Source: Dyadobacter sp. 676
GTDB lineage: Bacteria; Bacteroidota; Bacteroidia; Cytophagales; Spirosomataceae
Reading direction: 5' to 3'
DNA: 64,000 nt
Assembly (NCBI RefSeq): GCF_040448675.1
Contig: NZ_CP159289.1
Location: 2,852,001 to 2,916,000 of the forward strand
Made by a program: the position numbers and the translations under genes
Part shown: positions 1 through 8,141 of the stretch, in pieces
Numbering within the stretch: the stretch's first letter is position 1
Layout of the letters: each line of letters starts with the position of its first letter
The notes under the pieces: model-generated
The model's input: the letters and a program-made list of their open reading frames with translations, nothing else
Database searches by the model: none
Told to the model about the DNA's origin: nothing

Positions 1-112
1 CCAAGTAAATATGCAGACCAGTGAGGCCTTCGACGATTTTGGAAAGCTCGAAATAATCGAGGATACCCTCTGGTAACAGGAAGCGGACTAGGGCTAAATA
101 GGACTCTTGCAA
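1..112 (-). mobile_element. ISAon1-like IS: transposase N-terminal region (partial)
   Basis: Read on the minus strand from a TTG at 112, the frame stays open to the window edge. It encodes about 37 residues beginning LQESYLALVRFLLPEG and ending near GLHIYL. This matches my memory of the small N-terminal ORF of two-ORF ISAon1-type transposases of Bacteroidota (RFLLPEG..DYFE, then HIYLEE). The rest of the element lies left of the window. No ATG is in frame, so the start is uncertain. A second truncated copy of the same IS end lies at 10885-11111. Confidence 0.6.
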
Positions 113-197
113 TGTATTCAATGTTGATTCATTGCAAAACAACTACTTTTTTCACCGCTCCCCAAGTTTTCGGACTGATCCGTTTTCGGACTGATCC
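61..197 (-). repeat. IS end shared with 10976-11111, with doubled terminal 16-mer
   Basis: The start of the transposase frame and its upstream flank are closely similar to 10976-11111, apart from one indel of about 18 bp. The outer end reads GGATCAGTCCGAAAAC on the minus strand, which is plausible as an IS terminal inverted repeat of the ISL3-like type. That 16-mer is present twice in perfect tandem (166-181 and 182-197); the other copy has it once, as a variant. Confidence 0.7.
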
Positions 198-215
198 GGC
201 AGATGCTCTGAACCA
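198..215. repeat. Partial copy of tRNA-Val (18-bp direct repeat of 303-320)
   Basis: GGCAGATGCTCTGAACCA at 198-215 is identical to 303-320, the D-loop to anticodon-stem part of tRNA-Val, and weaker similarity continues to about 224. It lies directly next to the IS end. It may be an attachment-site scar or the by-product of an insertion at this tRNA. It is too short to be a tRNA gene. Confidence 0.7.
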
Positions 216-231
216 GTTGGCTGAAAAACGG

Positions 232-259
232 AAAAAGCATCGATTGCTCGATGCTTTTT
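232..259 (-). terminator. Rho-independent terminator of tRNA-Val
   Basis: There is a perfect 12-bp inverted repeat (232-243 and 248-259) with a 4-base loop. On the minus strand the stem ends in a T run just past the tRNA 3' end at 261. Confidence 0.8.
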
Positions 260-260
260 G

Positions 261-336
261 TGGGAGTTGAGGGATTCGAACCCCCCGACCCTCTGCTTGT
301 AAGGCAGATGCTCTGAACCAACTGAGCTAAACTCCC
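261..336 (-). tRNA. tRNA-Val (anticodon UAC)
   Basis: Seventy-six bases fold as a full cloverleaf. The acceptor stem is GGGAGTT/AACTCCC with discriminator A, the D stem is GCTC/GAGC, and the anticodon stem is TCTGC/GCAGA. The loop CTTACAA gives anticodon TAC, and the T-loop is TTCGAAT. CCA is not encoded. The 3' side carries a terminator and then a partial tRNA copy and an IS end, so the locus has been an insertion target. Confidence 0.95.
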
Positions 337-373
337 TTTCTTTTTCTTTTGTTTTCCCCGTCGTTTGGGAGTG

Positions 374-405
374 CAAATATGTGCGACTAAATTGAACTCT
401 GCAAA
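374..405 (-). promoter_or_regulatory. Promoter of tRNA-Val
   Basis: On the minus strand, TTTG (402-405) lies 20 bp upstream of CATATTTG (374-381). This is one mismatch from the Bacteroidota -33 TTTG / -7 TAnnTTTG promoter, and it sits about 40 bp before the tRNA. Confidence 0.6.
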
Positions 406-459
406 TATTCTAGAAAAAAATTTCAAAATATTTTTTAACCTTCTGATAACCAGTATACG

Positions 460-1195
460 CTATTCGAAGTTCAGATAGAGCGTCACTGTGTGCGTTCGCA
501 TTCGACTGATGCCGTTTCCTATCGAATTTTTTCCGGGCACGAGCATATTGGTCATTCCATGCGAAAAACGCAGCTCGGGCGCGAATTTGAAGAACTCGAA
601 AAATTGCTCGAAGCCAATGCCGTAGTCGATCGAGAAATCGCTCGACTTGGTGTCCAAAGTCCCCGCGCCGCCGCTACGGGCCCGCTTTACGTTCGTTTCG
701 ATGCCTAATGTTACGCCTGCTACCATGTACATCCGTGAGTTGACCCTCCGAAGAGATTTGTATTTTAGCAAGAGCGGTACTTCGATCCAAGTCGATTCGC
801 GCTTTTCAGTCCGGTCGGTGCCATTGGGGTAACTGAATTTGACATGCCGCTCATACAGCGAAACGGACGGTGTCGTCCGCAGATCAAAATGCTCATTTAG
901 AAACGCATTGATCGTGAAACCCATCCGGAATGCCGCATTTGTGGGCGACTGGATAACAAACGCCGAATCTTTTAGAAATGAAGTCGTTGCTGTGCTTAAT
1001 ATTGAAACGCGTAAAAGGCACCGCGAACAGGATCCCGTAATGGATCGGCTTGTCGTCGTAATATTCGAGGTGCTTGCGGCGGTACCCGATGCCCTGAGAC
1101 CGGGCTTCCTGTGCTGCCATGAGCAACACCAGGAGGCCGATAATTACTTGTGCCCGACGTAAATTGAACAGATCCCGAAGGTAAGTGATATGCAT
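460..1195 (-). CDS. porT: PorT-family T9SS outer-membrane protein, frameshifted
   Basis: Two overlapping frames make one protein of about 244 residues. The N-terminal half (893-1195) has a hydrophobic signal segment (VIIGLLVLLMAAQEARSQ) followed by YDDKPIHYGILFAVPF. The C-terminal half (460 to about 970) is a beta-barrel-like sequence ending in LYLNFE. The frames join by removing one base from the four-T run at 970-973, which restores ISKDSAFVIQSPTNAAF. PorT/SprT is an outer-membrane barrel needed for type IX secretion, and in my recollection it lies next to ubiE in this phylum, as here. The start overlaps the end of ubiE by 52 bp. The single-base homopolymer break may be a sequence error. 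A generic porin-family barrel is the alternative. Confidence 0.75.
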
Positions 1196-1866
1196 TTGGT
1201 ATTTATGAAACCTGCTTTTTTATAAATATCAAGAAAAGCTTCCCCATCCGGAAAGGCCTGCACCGACTCTGGCAAATAGGTATATGCCGAGCTGTCTTTG
1301 GAGACCGTTTTCCCTATTACTGGTAATATGTATTTGAAATAAAAATTGTAAATCTGCTTGAACGGAAAGCTTCTCGGTTTCGAAAACTCGACCACCACAC
1401 AAGTTCCGCCCGGCTTCATCACGCGGTTCATCTCGGTCAGTCCGGCCAGCAGATTCTGAAAATTGCGTACTCCAAACGAAACGATAATCGCGTCAAAATA
1501 ATTGTCTGCAAAAGCCAAACTTTCCGAGTCACCGCTTTGAAGTGTAATCACATCCTGTTTGCCCAGTTTGGCGATTTTCTCACGGCCAACCGCCAGCATT
1601 CCTTCCGAAATATCGACACCGATGATTTTTTCGGGTTTCAGTGCCAGCGCCTCAATCGCGAAGTCGCCGGTACCCGTCGCAATGTCGAGAATAACCTTTG
1701 GTTGCTGCTTTTTGAGCAATTTGATGGCCCTTTTACGCCAATATATATCTACGCCTCCGCTCAGGACGTGGTTAAGCAGGTCGTATTTGGGCGAAATATT
1801 ATCGAACATTTCGGCTACCTGCTCCCGTTTGGTCCCTTCCTTATCTTTATAGGGTACTACACTCAT
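1144..1866 (-). CDS. ubiE: Demethylmenaquinone methyltransferase
   Basis: The protein (240 residues) performs the C-methylation that makes menaquinone (MenG/UbiE family) and acts on the membrane quinone pool using S-adenosylmethionine. Visible motifs are YDLLNHVLSGGVDIYWR at 28-44, the SAM glycine loop LDIATGTGD at 60-68, GVDISEGM near 83, FGVRNF near 130, and the late YTYLPESV.AFP signature. Length and motifs are those of an intact enzyme. Its 3' end overlaps porT, so the two are probably co-transcribed. Confidence 0.95.
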   Translation of the reverse strand: MSVVPYKDKEGTKREQVAEMFDNISPKYDLLNHVLSGGVDIYWRKRAIKLLKKQQPKVILDIATGTGDFAIEALALKPEKIIGVDISEGMLAVGREKIAKLGKQDVITLQSGDSESLAFADNYFDAIIVSFGVRNFQNLLAGLTEMNRVMKPGGTCVVVEFSKPRSFPFKQIYNFYFKYILPVIGKTVSKDSSAYTYLPESVQAFPDGEAFLDIYKKAGFINTKCISLTFGICSIYVGHK

Positions 1867-1891
1867 TTTTTATCGGATTTTCAACTACAAG

Positions 1892-1899
1892 CAAAACTA
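1892..1899 (-). promoter_or_regulatory. Possible -7 element for ubiE-porT
   Basis: TAGTTTTG on the minus strand, 26 bp before the ubiE ATG, fits TAnnTTTG exactly. I see no clear -33 TTTG at the right distance. Confidence 0.4.
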
Positions 1900-2020
1900 A
1901 CAGATATTTACGGTTATCACACGGCGGGCCGGCATCTTATTGGCTTCTACAAAAGTGACCAAAATGAAAAGCGAACGTATCAATGGCTGAACAAACATTT
2001 CGTCCCGATCATTACCAGCC

Positions 2021-2803
2021 ATGCGTTACACTATGCTCATTGCCACCTGCGCTTTGGTTGGCATAACCTGCGCTCAGCCTGTCCGTTACCGCTCGCCGAA
2101 CGGCATCAGCAATAAGAAAAACTACGATCGCCACGCCTCACAACCCTGGTTTCTGAGCCTCCGCGGCGGCCTTACCCAATTTTATGGCGAACTGAATGCC
2201 CAGGCCATGCACGGAATGGCCGGCACCGGAATTGGAAAGTATCTCAACAAACAATTCGCCATTCAGCTCGATTACAATGCGGGAAATATCGGCGGCGAGA
2301 AAAGGGCTTTCTTCAATTCCTGGTTTGTAAACGAATACAACAGCGTGGAATGCCTCGTGAAATGGGACCTCTCGGAGCAATTTTGCAATCGGGAGCCCGG
2401 ACCGGCACACTTCAACGTATATGTGGGATTCGGACAAATATGGTTCAGCGCCAACGCCTTCGATCTCGACGATAACCGACTGCTACGCTTTACGAACAGC
2501 GAGCACAGCGCACGGAACCCGCTTTTCCTGCGCTGGGGACCTCCCCGGGGGCCGAAGGGCATCAGAAAAACGAGGGAAGGAATTTTACCGCTCGGCACTT
2601 CTGTGGATTATGCTTTGTTAGAAAAACTGAAAATCGCATTTGAATACCGCTTCTGTTTCGTGCGGACCGACAAGCTGGACGCAACCTCGGGCCGAAGGCT
2701 GATCAATCCGGAAGAAAGCGACTCGTACAGCGATACGCCGAACGATACATTCAGTTTCATTGCAGTATCATTACAATATCATTTTGGCAAAAAGAAAAAG
2801 TAA
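2021..2803 (+). CDS. Outer-membrane beta-barrel protein
   Basis: The protein has 260 residues, with a signal peptide at about 1-18 (MRYTMLIATCALVGITCAQ). A region rich in alternating aromatic and polar residues follows (WFLSLRGGLTQFYGEL; AIQLDYNAGNIGGEK; HFNVYVGFGQIWF), and the end is FSFIAVSLQYHFG with a basic tail. This is the usual look of a small barrel of the porin/OmpW-like kind found throughout Bacteroidota. I cannot assign a substrate. It is transcribed divergently from ubiE, and the next gene follows after 23 bp. Confidence 0.7.
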   Translation: MRYTMLIATCALVGITCAQPVRYRSPNGISNKKNYDRHASQPWFLSLRGGLTQFYGELNAQAMHGMAGTGIGKYLNKQFAIQLDYNAGNIGGEKRAFFNSWFVNEYNSVECLVKWDLSEQFCNREPGPAHFNVYVGFGQIWFSANAFDLDDNRLLRFTNSEHSARNPLFLRWGPPRGPKGIRKTREGILPLGTSVDYALLEKLKIAFEYRFCFVRTDKLDATSGRRLINPEESDSYSDTPNDTFSFIAVSLQYHFGKKKK

Positions 2804-2826
2804 ATGCCTGCTAACATTGTTAAATA

Positions 2827-3411
2827 ATGATTTCTACCACTGTTAAATACAAACTTTACCCATCCCTGTTAAGCTGTTTCGACCGGTTCGAGCGCGGCTA
2901 CATGGACGAACAGGAGCTCCTCGACCGCATTAACCGTGTGCCGGTACCTCAAACGGAAGCACAATTCCGTGGCGTATCATTCGAGGATGCGGTGATCAAG
3001 GGCATTGGCGAAGAAGCATTTGATCCGGCGATCCTGTCGAAAGTGCGGTCGTTCCTGCCACGCCCGATGCTGAAAACGCAGGTATATTGTGAATACCAAC
3101 TGAACGACAGCCTCATTTACGGATATGTTGACGTAATCGGCAAGATGCTGGCCGTGGATATCAAAACCACCGGCAATTACCGGCCGGGCTGTTTTATGAA
3201 AAGCCATCAGAATTTTTATCTCCCCGCGCTGCGCACAAAAGGGATTAGAAGCCTGCGTTATGTGATCACCGATTTCAAGGACGTATATCTTGAAGAATAT
3301 GATCAGATGGCCGACCTGACTTACCAAGAGCAACAGATTGCCCGCTTCTGCGCATTTCTCGAAACCTATCGCGACCGCATTACGGATTTACGGGTATTCG
3401 CACGGATTTGA
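2827..3411 (+). CDS. PD-(D/E)XK-like nuclease-fold protein
   Basis: The protein has 194 residues. The core GYVDVIGKMLAVDIKTTGNY carries the D...(8)...VDIKT pattern of the PD-(D/E)XK superfamily (RecB-like nucleases), with a candidate acidic residue upstream in SFEDAVIKGI. No helicase or restriction partner lies beside it, so a cellular role is not evident. The preceding barrel gene is close enough to share a transcript, but the functions do not obviously connect. Confidence 0.6.
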   Translation: MISTTVKYKLYPSLLSCFDRFERGYMDEQELLDRINRVPVPQTEAQFRGVSFEDAVIKGIGEEAFDPAILSKVRSFLPRPMLKTQVYCEYQLNDSLIYGYVDVIGKMLAVDIKTTGNYRPGCFMKSHQNFYLPALRTKGIRSLRYVITDFKDVYLEEYDQMADLTYQEQQIARFCAFLETYRDRITDLRVFARI

Positions 3412-3426
3412 CAGGTGTTAAGCCCC

Positions 3427-4152
3427 TTAGAAGTCCAGTAATTGATGCTTCACGGCAAATATCGCCAAGCTCACCGAATTGCCCGCCCCGGTTTTTTCCA
3501 ATAGATTTTTACGATGGCCTTCCACGGTGCGGTAGCTGATAAACAGTTCCTCCGCGATTCTGGCCGTATTGTAGCCCTTGCAAATGAGCGCAAGCACTTC
3601 CATTTCACGGTCGGTAAGGCCGATATTCAATGAAGGAATGGCAACCTTGCTGCGGGCCGGCTTGATATTTCCCGCCTGCAATCCCTGCCGCATTACCTGC
3701 GCAATGTCGTCGTTGATGTAATATCCCTTCGTGACAACTTGCTCGATAGCCTCACCCAGAATGCCCTGATCGATATCCTTGGGCAGGTAGCCGTGCACAC
3801 CTACACGCATGAGCTGCAATATGTGTTCCGGGGAATAATCCATCGACAGGATAATGATTTTCACATCGGGATACTGTTTCAACAGCAATCCCGCAACCTC
3901 TTTTCCGTCCATTCCCTTCATAAAAAGGTCCAGCAGGACCACGTCGGGCGCGGTATCCGCTATTTTCTCCAACAGCTCCTCGCCGGAAGCGGCTTCCTGC
4001 ACTACCTGATAATTTTCATTACGGGCCAGAATCTGGCCCAATCCCTGGCGGAACAGCTTGTGATCGTCCGCTATCGCTATTTTTACCGGTTTCAATTTGA
4101 TCGTTGAGAAAATGTTAAACGGGCATTTCAATTTTAAAACGGGTGCCTTCAC
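3427..4152 (-). CDS. NarL/FixJ-family response regulator
   Basis: The protein has up to 241 residues. The receiver domain begins at KIAIADDHKLFRQG; counted from the ATG at 4152, the phospho-acceptor is Asp75 (VVLLDLFM) and the conserved Lys is Lys125 (LPKD). A LuxR-type helix-turn-helix follows (LTDREMEVLALICKGYNTARIAEELFIS). The start is ambiguous: the ATG overlaps the kinase gene by 38 bp and adds an unconserved leader, while TTG at 4095 gives the usual N-terminus MKPVKIAIADD. It is the partner of the kinase just upstream. Confidence 0.92.
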   Translation of the reverse strand: MKAPVLKLKCPFNIFSTIKLKPVKIAIADDHKLFRQGLGQILARNENYQVVQEAASGEELLEKIADTAPDVVLLDLFMKGMDGKEVAGLLLKQYPDVKIIILSMDYSPEHILQLMRVGVHGYLPKDIDQGILGEAIEQVVTKGYYINDDIAQVMRQGLQAGNIKPARSKVAIPSLNIGLTDREMEVLALICKGYNTARIAEELFISYRTVEGHRKNLLEKTGAGNSVSLAIFAVKHQLLDF

Positions 4153-4900
4153 CAGGGACCGAACTCAGTTCGAGCCTGGCCCCTAACAAGTCGGTCCGGG
4201 TGCGGATCGTGCTCATTCCCATTCCGACTGCCTTCTGACCCGAATGCATATCGAACCCCCTGCCATTGTCGCTCATGAGCAAGCTCAGCCATGAACCGTT
4301 ATGGCGAAGATCGAAAGTTATCTCGCTGGCCCCGGCATGCTTGACCACATTGCCGATCACCTCCTGGATAATGCGGTACAGGACCAACTGCTGGTATGAC
4401 GAAAGTACCTCCGCCGGGTCATCGATGGTACACCGGATACTCATTCCTGTGTCTTCCAGGCGGTTCAGCAAAATTTTCACGGCACCGGCAAAACCGAAGT
4501 TCTCGATAATAACCGGCGATAAATTATGGGCAATCTGCCTTACATCCTTCACCACGTCGCCGATAATCTGTCCCGAACGTGCAGCCAGGCTTTTCATCTC
4601 GTCCGGCGATTTTTCGTACTGTATTTGTCCGATGAACAAACGGACTGCCGACAACGACGCGCCTATCTCGTCGTGCAGGTCGCGCGCGATACGCTCGCGC
4701 TCGTTCTCCTGCGATGCCACGATCGATTCGAGGATCTTTTTCTGGTGGACCATCTCCATCTGATGCAGGCGGCTTTGCTGAAAATGCAGCTTCCGTTGAT
4801 AGAGCAGCACAAAAATGACGATTGCCAGCGCCATCATCAGCATAATGCCGATCCCCCCGAATAACAACTGTGCAAATTCTATTTCCCCCGGCCTACCCAT
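4115..4900 (-). CDS. Sensor histidine kinase (HisKA_3 type)
   Basis: The protein has 261 residues. One membrane helix lies at about 9-34, then a coiled linker, then the dimerisation/phospho-acceptor helix ERERIARDLHDEIGASLS with His76. The ATPase domain has the N box around Asn184 (VIGNVVKHAG), DNGRGF at 211-216 and GMGMSTIR near 226. It lacks an extracellular sensor domain. It overlaps both the upstream membrane-protein gene (22 bp) and the downstream regulator, so the three are translated as one unit and the membrane protein may supply the sensing part. Confidence 0.92.
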   Translation of the reverse strand: MGRPGEIEFAQLLFGGIGIMLMMALAIVIFVLLYQRKLHFQQSRLHQMEMVHQKKILESIVASQENERERIARDLHDEIGASLSAVRLFIGQIQYEKSPDEMKSLAARSGQIIGDVVKDVRQIAHNLSPVIIENFGFAGAVKILLNRLEDTGMSIRCTIDDPAEVLSSYQQLVLYRIIQEVIGNVVKHAGASEITFDLRHNGSWLSLLMSDNGRGFDMHSGQKAVGMGMSTIRTRTDLLGARLELSSVPGEGTRFKIEMPV

Positions 4901-5529
4901 AATGCGATAGCGTAAGTGATGTACAGCATATAGTTCATCAGCGCGTGGATCACCCAGATCTGATCATTCAGGTTTTTAGAATACAGCAAAATGAAATTCA
5001 TGAATATGAAAATCAGAAAATTGCCCGAAAAGAAAAGCAGCAGGCCCGCCGACACCCAAAAGAAAGGCTCAAGCAGCAGGTTTTGCACTTTCAATTCCTG
5101 AAAAACTTTATAGAAATACGCAAGCGCCAGGAAAATGACAATCACACTTTCAATGGACCGTCCCGCATTATCGATCCAAACCGACTGGCCGTGCTGCCCC
5201 AACTCGCGCACCAGAACTATTGCCGTAAAACCGCCGATCATCCAGCCTCTTGCGGCATTCAACCATTTTTGACCGAGCACCAGGCTGTACATCCAGGTCA
5301 GCAATCCGAATTCGACCGTGATATAAATCGGCCAGAGAAATAAATTCGAAACCCTGAAAAACCAGAAAATGCGGGAAATACTCTCGATAAAAAGGGCAAA
5401 GAAAATCAGTCCGCACAGCAGCTTCACAGCGCTTTCGGCGCTACGGTAATGCAGCGAAGCCATCAACGCTGCCACGAGCACCGGCAAGTAGGTAAAGAGT
5501 ACAATGAGTTGTTCCCGGGAATACTGCAT
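4879..5529 (-). CDS. Multi-pass membrane protein, possible sensor of the adjacent two-component system
   Basis: The protein has 216 residues and about six or seven hydrophobic segments (for example LIVLFTYLPVLVAALMASL, AVKLLCGLIFFALFIESI, FWVSAGLLLFFSGNFLIFIFM). No enzyme motif is visible. It ends inside the kinase gene. Similar 7-helix proteins precede minimal histidine kinases in related bacteria, so a sensing role is inferred from position only. Confidence 0.6.
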   Translation of the reverse strand: MQYSREQLIVLFTYLPVLVAALMASLHYRSAESAVKLLCGLIFFALFIESISRIFWFFRVSNLFLWPIYITVEFGLLTWMYSLVLGQKWLNAARGWMIGGFTAIVLVRELGQHGQSVWIDNAGRSIESVIVIFLALAYFYKVFQELKVQNLLLEPFFWVSAGLLLFFSGNFLIFIFMNFILLYSKNLNDQIWVIHALMNYMLYITYAIALWVGRGK

Positions 5530-5621
5530 TGGTTTTCTGATTTACAGAAGAGTTCAAATGCGGACAGGGCCAAACGAGGAGGTTTTTGAGCCAGCGCCAA
5601 ATTACAAGATCGGCAAAGAAG

Positions 5622-5649
5622 AAAAAAGCCATCGTGATAAATCACGATG
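5622..5649 (-). terminator. Original terminator of tRNA-Phe, displaced by the island
   Basis: There is a 9-bp perfect inverted repeat (5630-5638 and 5641-5649) with a 2-base spacer and a T run on the minus strand (5622-5627). It lies 9 bp beyond the tRNA-Phe 3' fragment at 5658-5673, where a tRNA terminator would be expected before insertion. Confidence 0.7.
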
Positions 5650-5657
5650 ACTTCCGA

Positions 5658-5673
5658 TGGTGATGGACGGAAT
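5658..5673. other. attL: 3' end of tRNA-Phe duplicated by island insertion
   Basis: TGGTGATGGACGGAAT at 5658-5673 is identical to 11199-11214, the 3' end of tRNA-Phe. It is in the same orientation, and similarity stops outside the tRNA. These are the direct repeats expected from tyrosine-recombinase integration into a tRNA 3' end. Confidence 0.85.
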
Positions 5674-5790
5674 GAAATTTTACTTAGGTATAGATCAGGC
5701 TTAGCAAGTCATCTACCTGAAATACAACTATTTAAAAGATAAACCTATATGACTTTAGATAGATCAGATCAAGGCGAATAAAGTCAAAAT

Positions 5791-5811
5791 TGTAAACCAT
5801 TTTTTAAACCA
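5791..5811 (+). repeat. Left putative integrase arm site
   Basis: Two half-sites TGTAAACCA and TTTAAACCA are separated by a few Ts. The 21-bp unit recurs with one mismatch at 11122-11142, just inside the other island end, in the same orientation. Repeats placed this way are typical of arm-type sites for tyrosine recombinases; this role is inferred. Confidence 0.55.
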
Positions 5812-5860
5812 GTGCGACCAGTTTTTGGTAAATTGTCATAAGTGCACAACCAGACACAAA

Positions 5861-6075
5861 ATGAAGGTCAAATACTATCTGAAATCCCCCAATGCATCTG
5901 GCGTATCGATCATTTCACTCTACCTACGCTATCGTAGCACGCAGCAAGTTGTAGTCCACCAACTGCTATGTCGATCCCAAGGAGGGATGCAAAGACACAG
6001 CGGCCTAAGCGAAACACCCAAAACGCTCTGGAAGTTAATAAACAATCTGAAGAAATGGGAACACGAAGCGGATGA
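5861..6075 (+). pseudogene. Tyrosine recombinase (integrase), N-terminal remnant
   Basis: From the ATG at 5861 the frame reads MKVKYYLKSPNASGVSIISLYLRYR, the start of the arm-DNA-binding domain found in Bacteroidota phage-type integrases. After about 30 residues the reading shifts. In the other frames the expected continuation appears (YVDPKE, then DAKTQRPKRNTQNALEVNK), with at least two frameshifts. The SAM-like and catalytic domains are absent. It lies 188 bp inside attL and points inward, as expected for the island's own integrase. Confidence 0.8.
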
Positions 6076-6123
6076 GATATAGCCGCCGCCTATACTGTAA
6101 CTAAAGCCTCACCAGATTTCATG

Positions 6124-6858
6124 AGGAATTTGCAAGAAAAAAATCGACAAATATTATCAAAACTTTGATCCGCGTTACCGCTTAGCTGCTGACTATGGCG
6201 GCTATTCGGTTGGAGTAGCCCCGGCAATAGACAACTGTGGAACCGAAGAACGTATACGGTATTTTATGGATAATAAGGACGGAGGCGGATCGACTGCGTC
6301 TGGCTGGACAGGTGCCTGGACGATGGATGAGACAAACACATGGCATACCGTTTGCCGTGTGGACAGCCAATTATTTAAAATGTTACTTTAACGCCGAGTA
6401 GTGCGAATGGAGGCCCATACAATCGAACAAATTATTATGCGGTTATCCGGCTTGGTAACCTGAAACCAACTTTGACATACTACACTGATCCTTATATTGC
6501 ACCATGATAGCGAGGATCACAACAACAAAAATATCAGCATGTCTGGGCAGTCCGGTAGCAATACGTATATTGCGAGAGACGTGAATGGAATCACATTAAA
6601 TTTCTGGATTTTCTACGGCAACAATAACATTAATGATATTTCCACTTACATGTATGAATTCCCTAATCTTGGTTTCAATTAGGTGTATTTGGGACTGAAA
6701 CTAACTACCCGGTAATCGCAAACGGATACATGCATATCGATGACGAGAATAATGACAATGCCAATTACGTCAGAAGGAGCGGGGTTGACTTTAGCAGCAT
6801 CCTTGGTAAGGCGTTATGCTGGGGAATGGCACAACTGATAGCCGATATAACGATATGA
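6124..6858 (+). pseudogene. Degraded secreted-type protein of unknown family
   Basis: Successive open frames on one strand read as pieces of a single protein. They are KKIDKYYQNFDPRYRLAADY to DSQLFK, then NVTLTPSSANGGPY to YYTDPYIAP, then SEDHNNKNISMSGQSG to FPNLGFN, then GVFGTETNYPVIANGYM to VDFSS. The pieces are joined by frameshifts and in-frame stops, and there is no start codon. Composition (many N, G, Y, T, S) suggests an extracellular beta-rich domain. I do not recognise the family. Confidence 0.5.
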
Positions 6859-7198
6859 GGGTTCGCTAATAGCCGACAAGGTCAACAAATCAATAAAAAT
6901 CGCCGAATGTACCGGTGAGCAGGGGAAATTTTGGGAGACGTATCGGGAACTTTTCAAAAGTAACGGTAGCGAAACAGCAGATGTGGGAGCTATCGCCAAG
7001 AACGTGGGGTTAGACATAGAGAAATGTAATCGCTGCATCAGTTCATTTGACGATTCAAAAATGTTGGAAAATTTCAGGCGCTTAAATGACCTGAAACTAA
7101 ATGGCACTCCAACTATTTTAATCAACAACCGAATATATTTTGGCGAGCTAACGTTAGATGCACTTAGCCAACATATTGACCAAATTGCGAAGCAATAA
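6851..7198 (+). pseudogene. DsbA/thioredoxin-like protein, 5'-truncated
   Basis: The open frame of 115 codons has no start before Met at 6983. It contains AECTGEQGKFWETYRELF, VGLDIEKCNRCISS and LKLNGTPTILINNRIYFG, followed by DALSQHIDQI. This is the helical insertion plus the cis-Pro (GTPT) and C-terminal part of the DsbA-like/Thioredoxin_4 fold. The N-terminal strand and CXXC active site are missing. It ends 12 bp before the DUF4249 gene. An internal start at 6983 would give only 71 residues. Confidence 0.65.
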
Positions 7199-7210
7199 AC
7201 TATTATTTAA

Positions 7211-8116
7211 GTGACTAGACGAATTCAACTTGTAGCGAGCAGCCTTTTCCTTCTGTTTGCATGTACAAAAAGTGTCGATCTGGATCTAAATCAAAACATG
7301 GGCAAAATTCTTGTGGTTGATGGCCAGTTGACAGATCTGAATCATAATAATTATGTGCGACTAACATGGGCACGAAATACAAACGATGAGTTGATCCAGA
7401 CTGTGGACAGTGCGCTGGTCATTATTTCTAACCAGAAAGGGCTAGTTGATACCCTTGTCAACGAGCGCGAGATCGAAACCCAGTATGACGATCCTTTATT
7501 TGAAGGATATTATTACGCTACGAGACTTCGATGCAAGGTAGGGGATACTTACCACCTTACCGTAAAGAAGAACGGTGAGACTTACCAGGCGGATGCTTAT
7601 TTGCCGGCGGTTTCGCCTATTGATTCGGTAGGCTTGCAATACGTAGAAGGCTATCCGGTTAATGGTCATAGCTATCTGCCGTTACTTTACTTCCGAGACC
7701 CCAAACCGGAGCGTAATTATTATATGACCCAATTTTGTTCCGACTTTACATCGACTGGCGGGCTGATTACAAGAAGATATCCTTGCCAATTCAGCGACAG
7801 GATCTGGAATGTGGCGATATTGGACGATGAGCATTTGCCCGAGTATGTGAATGGGCTTAACATTAATGTTGGTGCGACGCCTTCCCCCAACTTTCATCAG
7901 TGGCTTTCTGCCGATAACTACACTGCATATCTGTACTCCTTTACCGCCGACGCTTACAAGTATTACGAAGCGTTGATCAAGTCTCTGAATAGCGACGGAG
8001 GCGTTTATGCTCCGACGCCGGCAAACGCCCCTTCTAATTTGCGAGGTACCGCACCGGTTGCGGGATTCTTTAATGCGTCAAGCGTTTCGTCTTATCAATT
8101 TGTTGTGAAACCGTAG
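7211..8116 (+). CDS. DUF4249 lipoprotein
   Basis: The protein has 301 residues starting at GTG (MTRRIQLVAS). The signal sequence ends in a lipobox with Cys18 (LFLLFACTKS), so it should be a lipid-anchored surface protein. The body (GKILVVDGQLTDLNHNNYVRLTWA; GDTYHLTVKKNGETYQADAYLPAVSPIDSV) matches the DUF4249 family, which accompanies TonB-dependent receptors in Bacteroidota. The receptor gene follows after 25 bp; in many genomes the receptor comes first. It is intact cargo of the tRNA-Phe island, with unknown ligand. Confidence 0.85.
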   Translation: MTRRIQLVASSLFLLFACTKSVDLDLNQNMGKILVVDGQLTDLNHNNYVRLTWARNTNDELIQTVDSALVIISNQKGLVDTLVNEREIETQYDDPLFEGYYYATRLRCKVGDTYHLTVKKNGETYQADAYLPAVSPIDSVGLQYVEGYPVNGHSYLPLLYFRDPKPERNYYMTQFCSDFTSTGGLITRRYPCQFSDRIWNVAILDDEHLPEYVNGLNINVGATPSPNFHQWLSADNYTAYLYSFTADAYKYYEALIKSLNSDGGVYAPTPANAPSNLRGTAPVAGFFNASSVSSYQFVVKP

Positions 8117-8141
8117 TATCGTAACGGACTATTTTTCAAAT

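Noticed and set aside
198..224. A second tRNA-Val gene
   Set aside because: Only the D-loop to anticodon-stem part is present; no acceptor or T arm.
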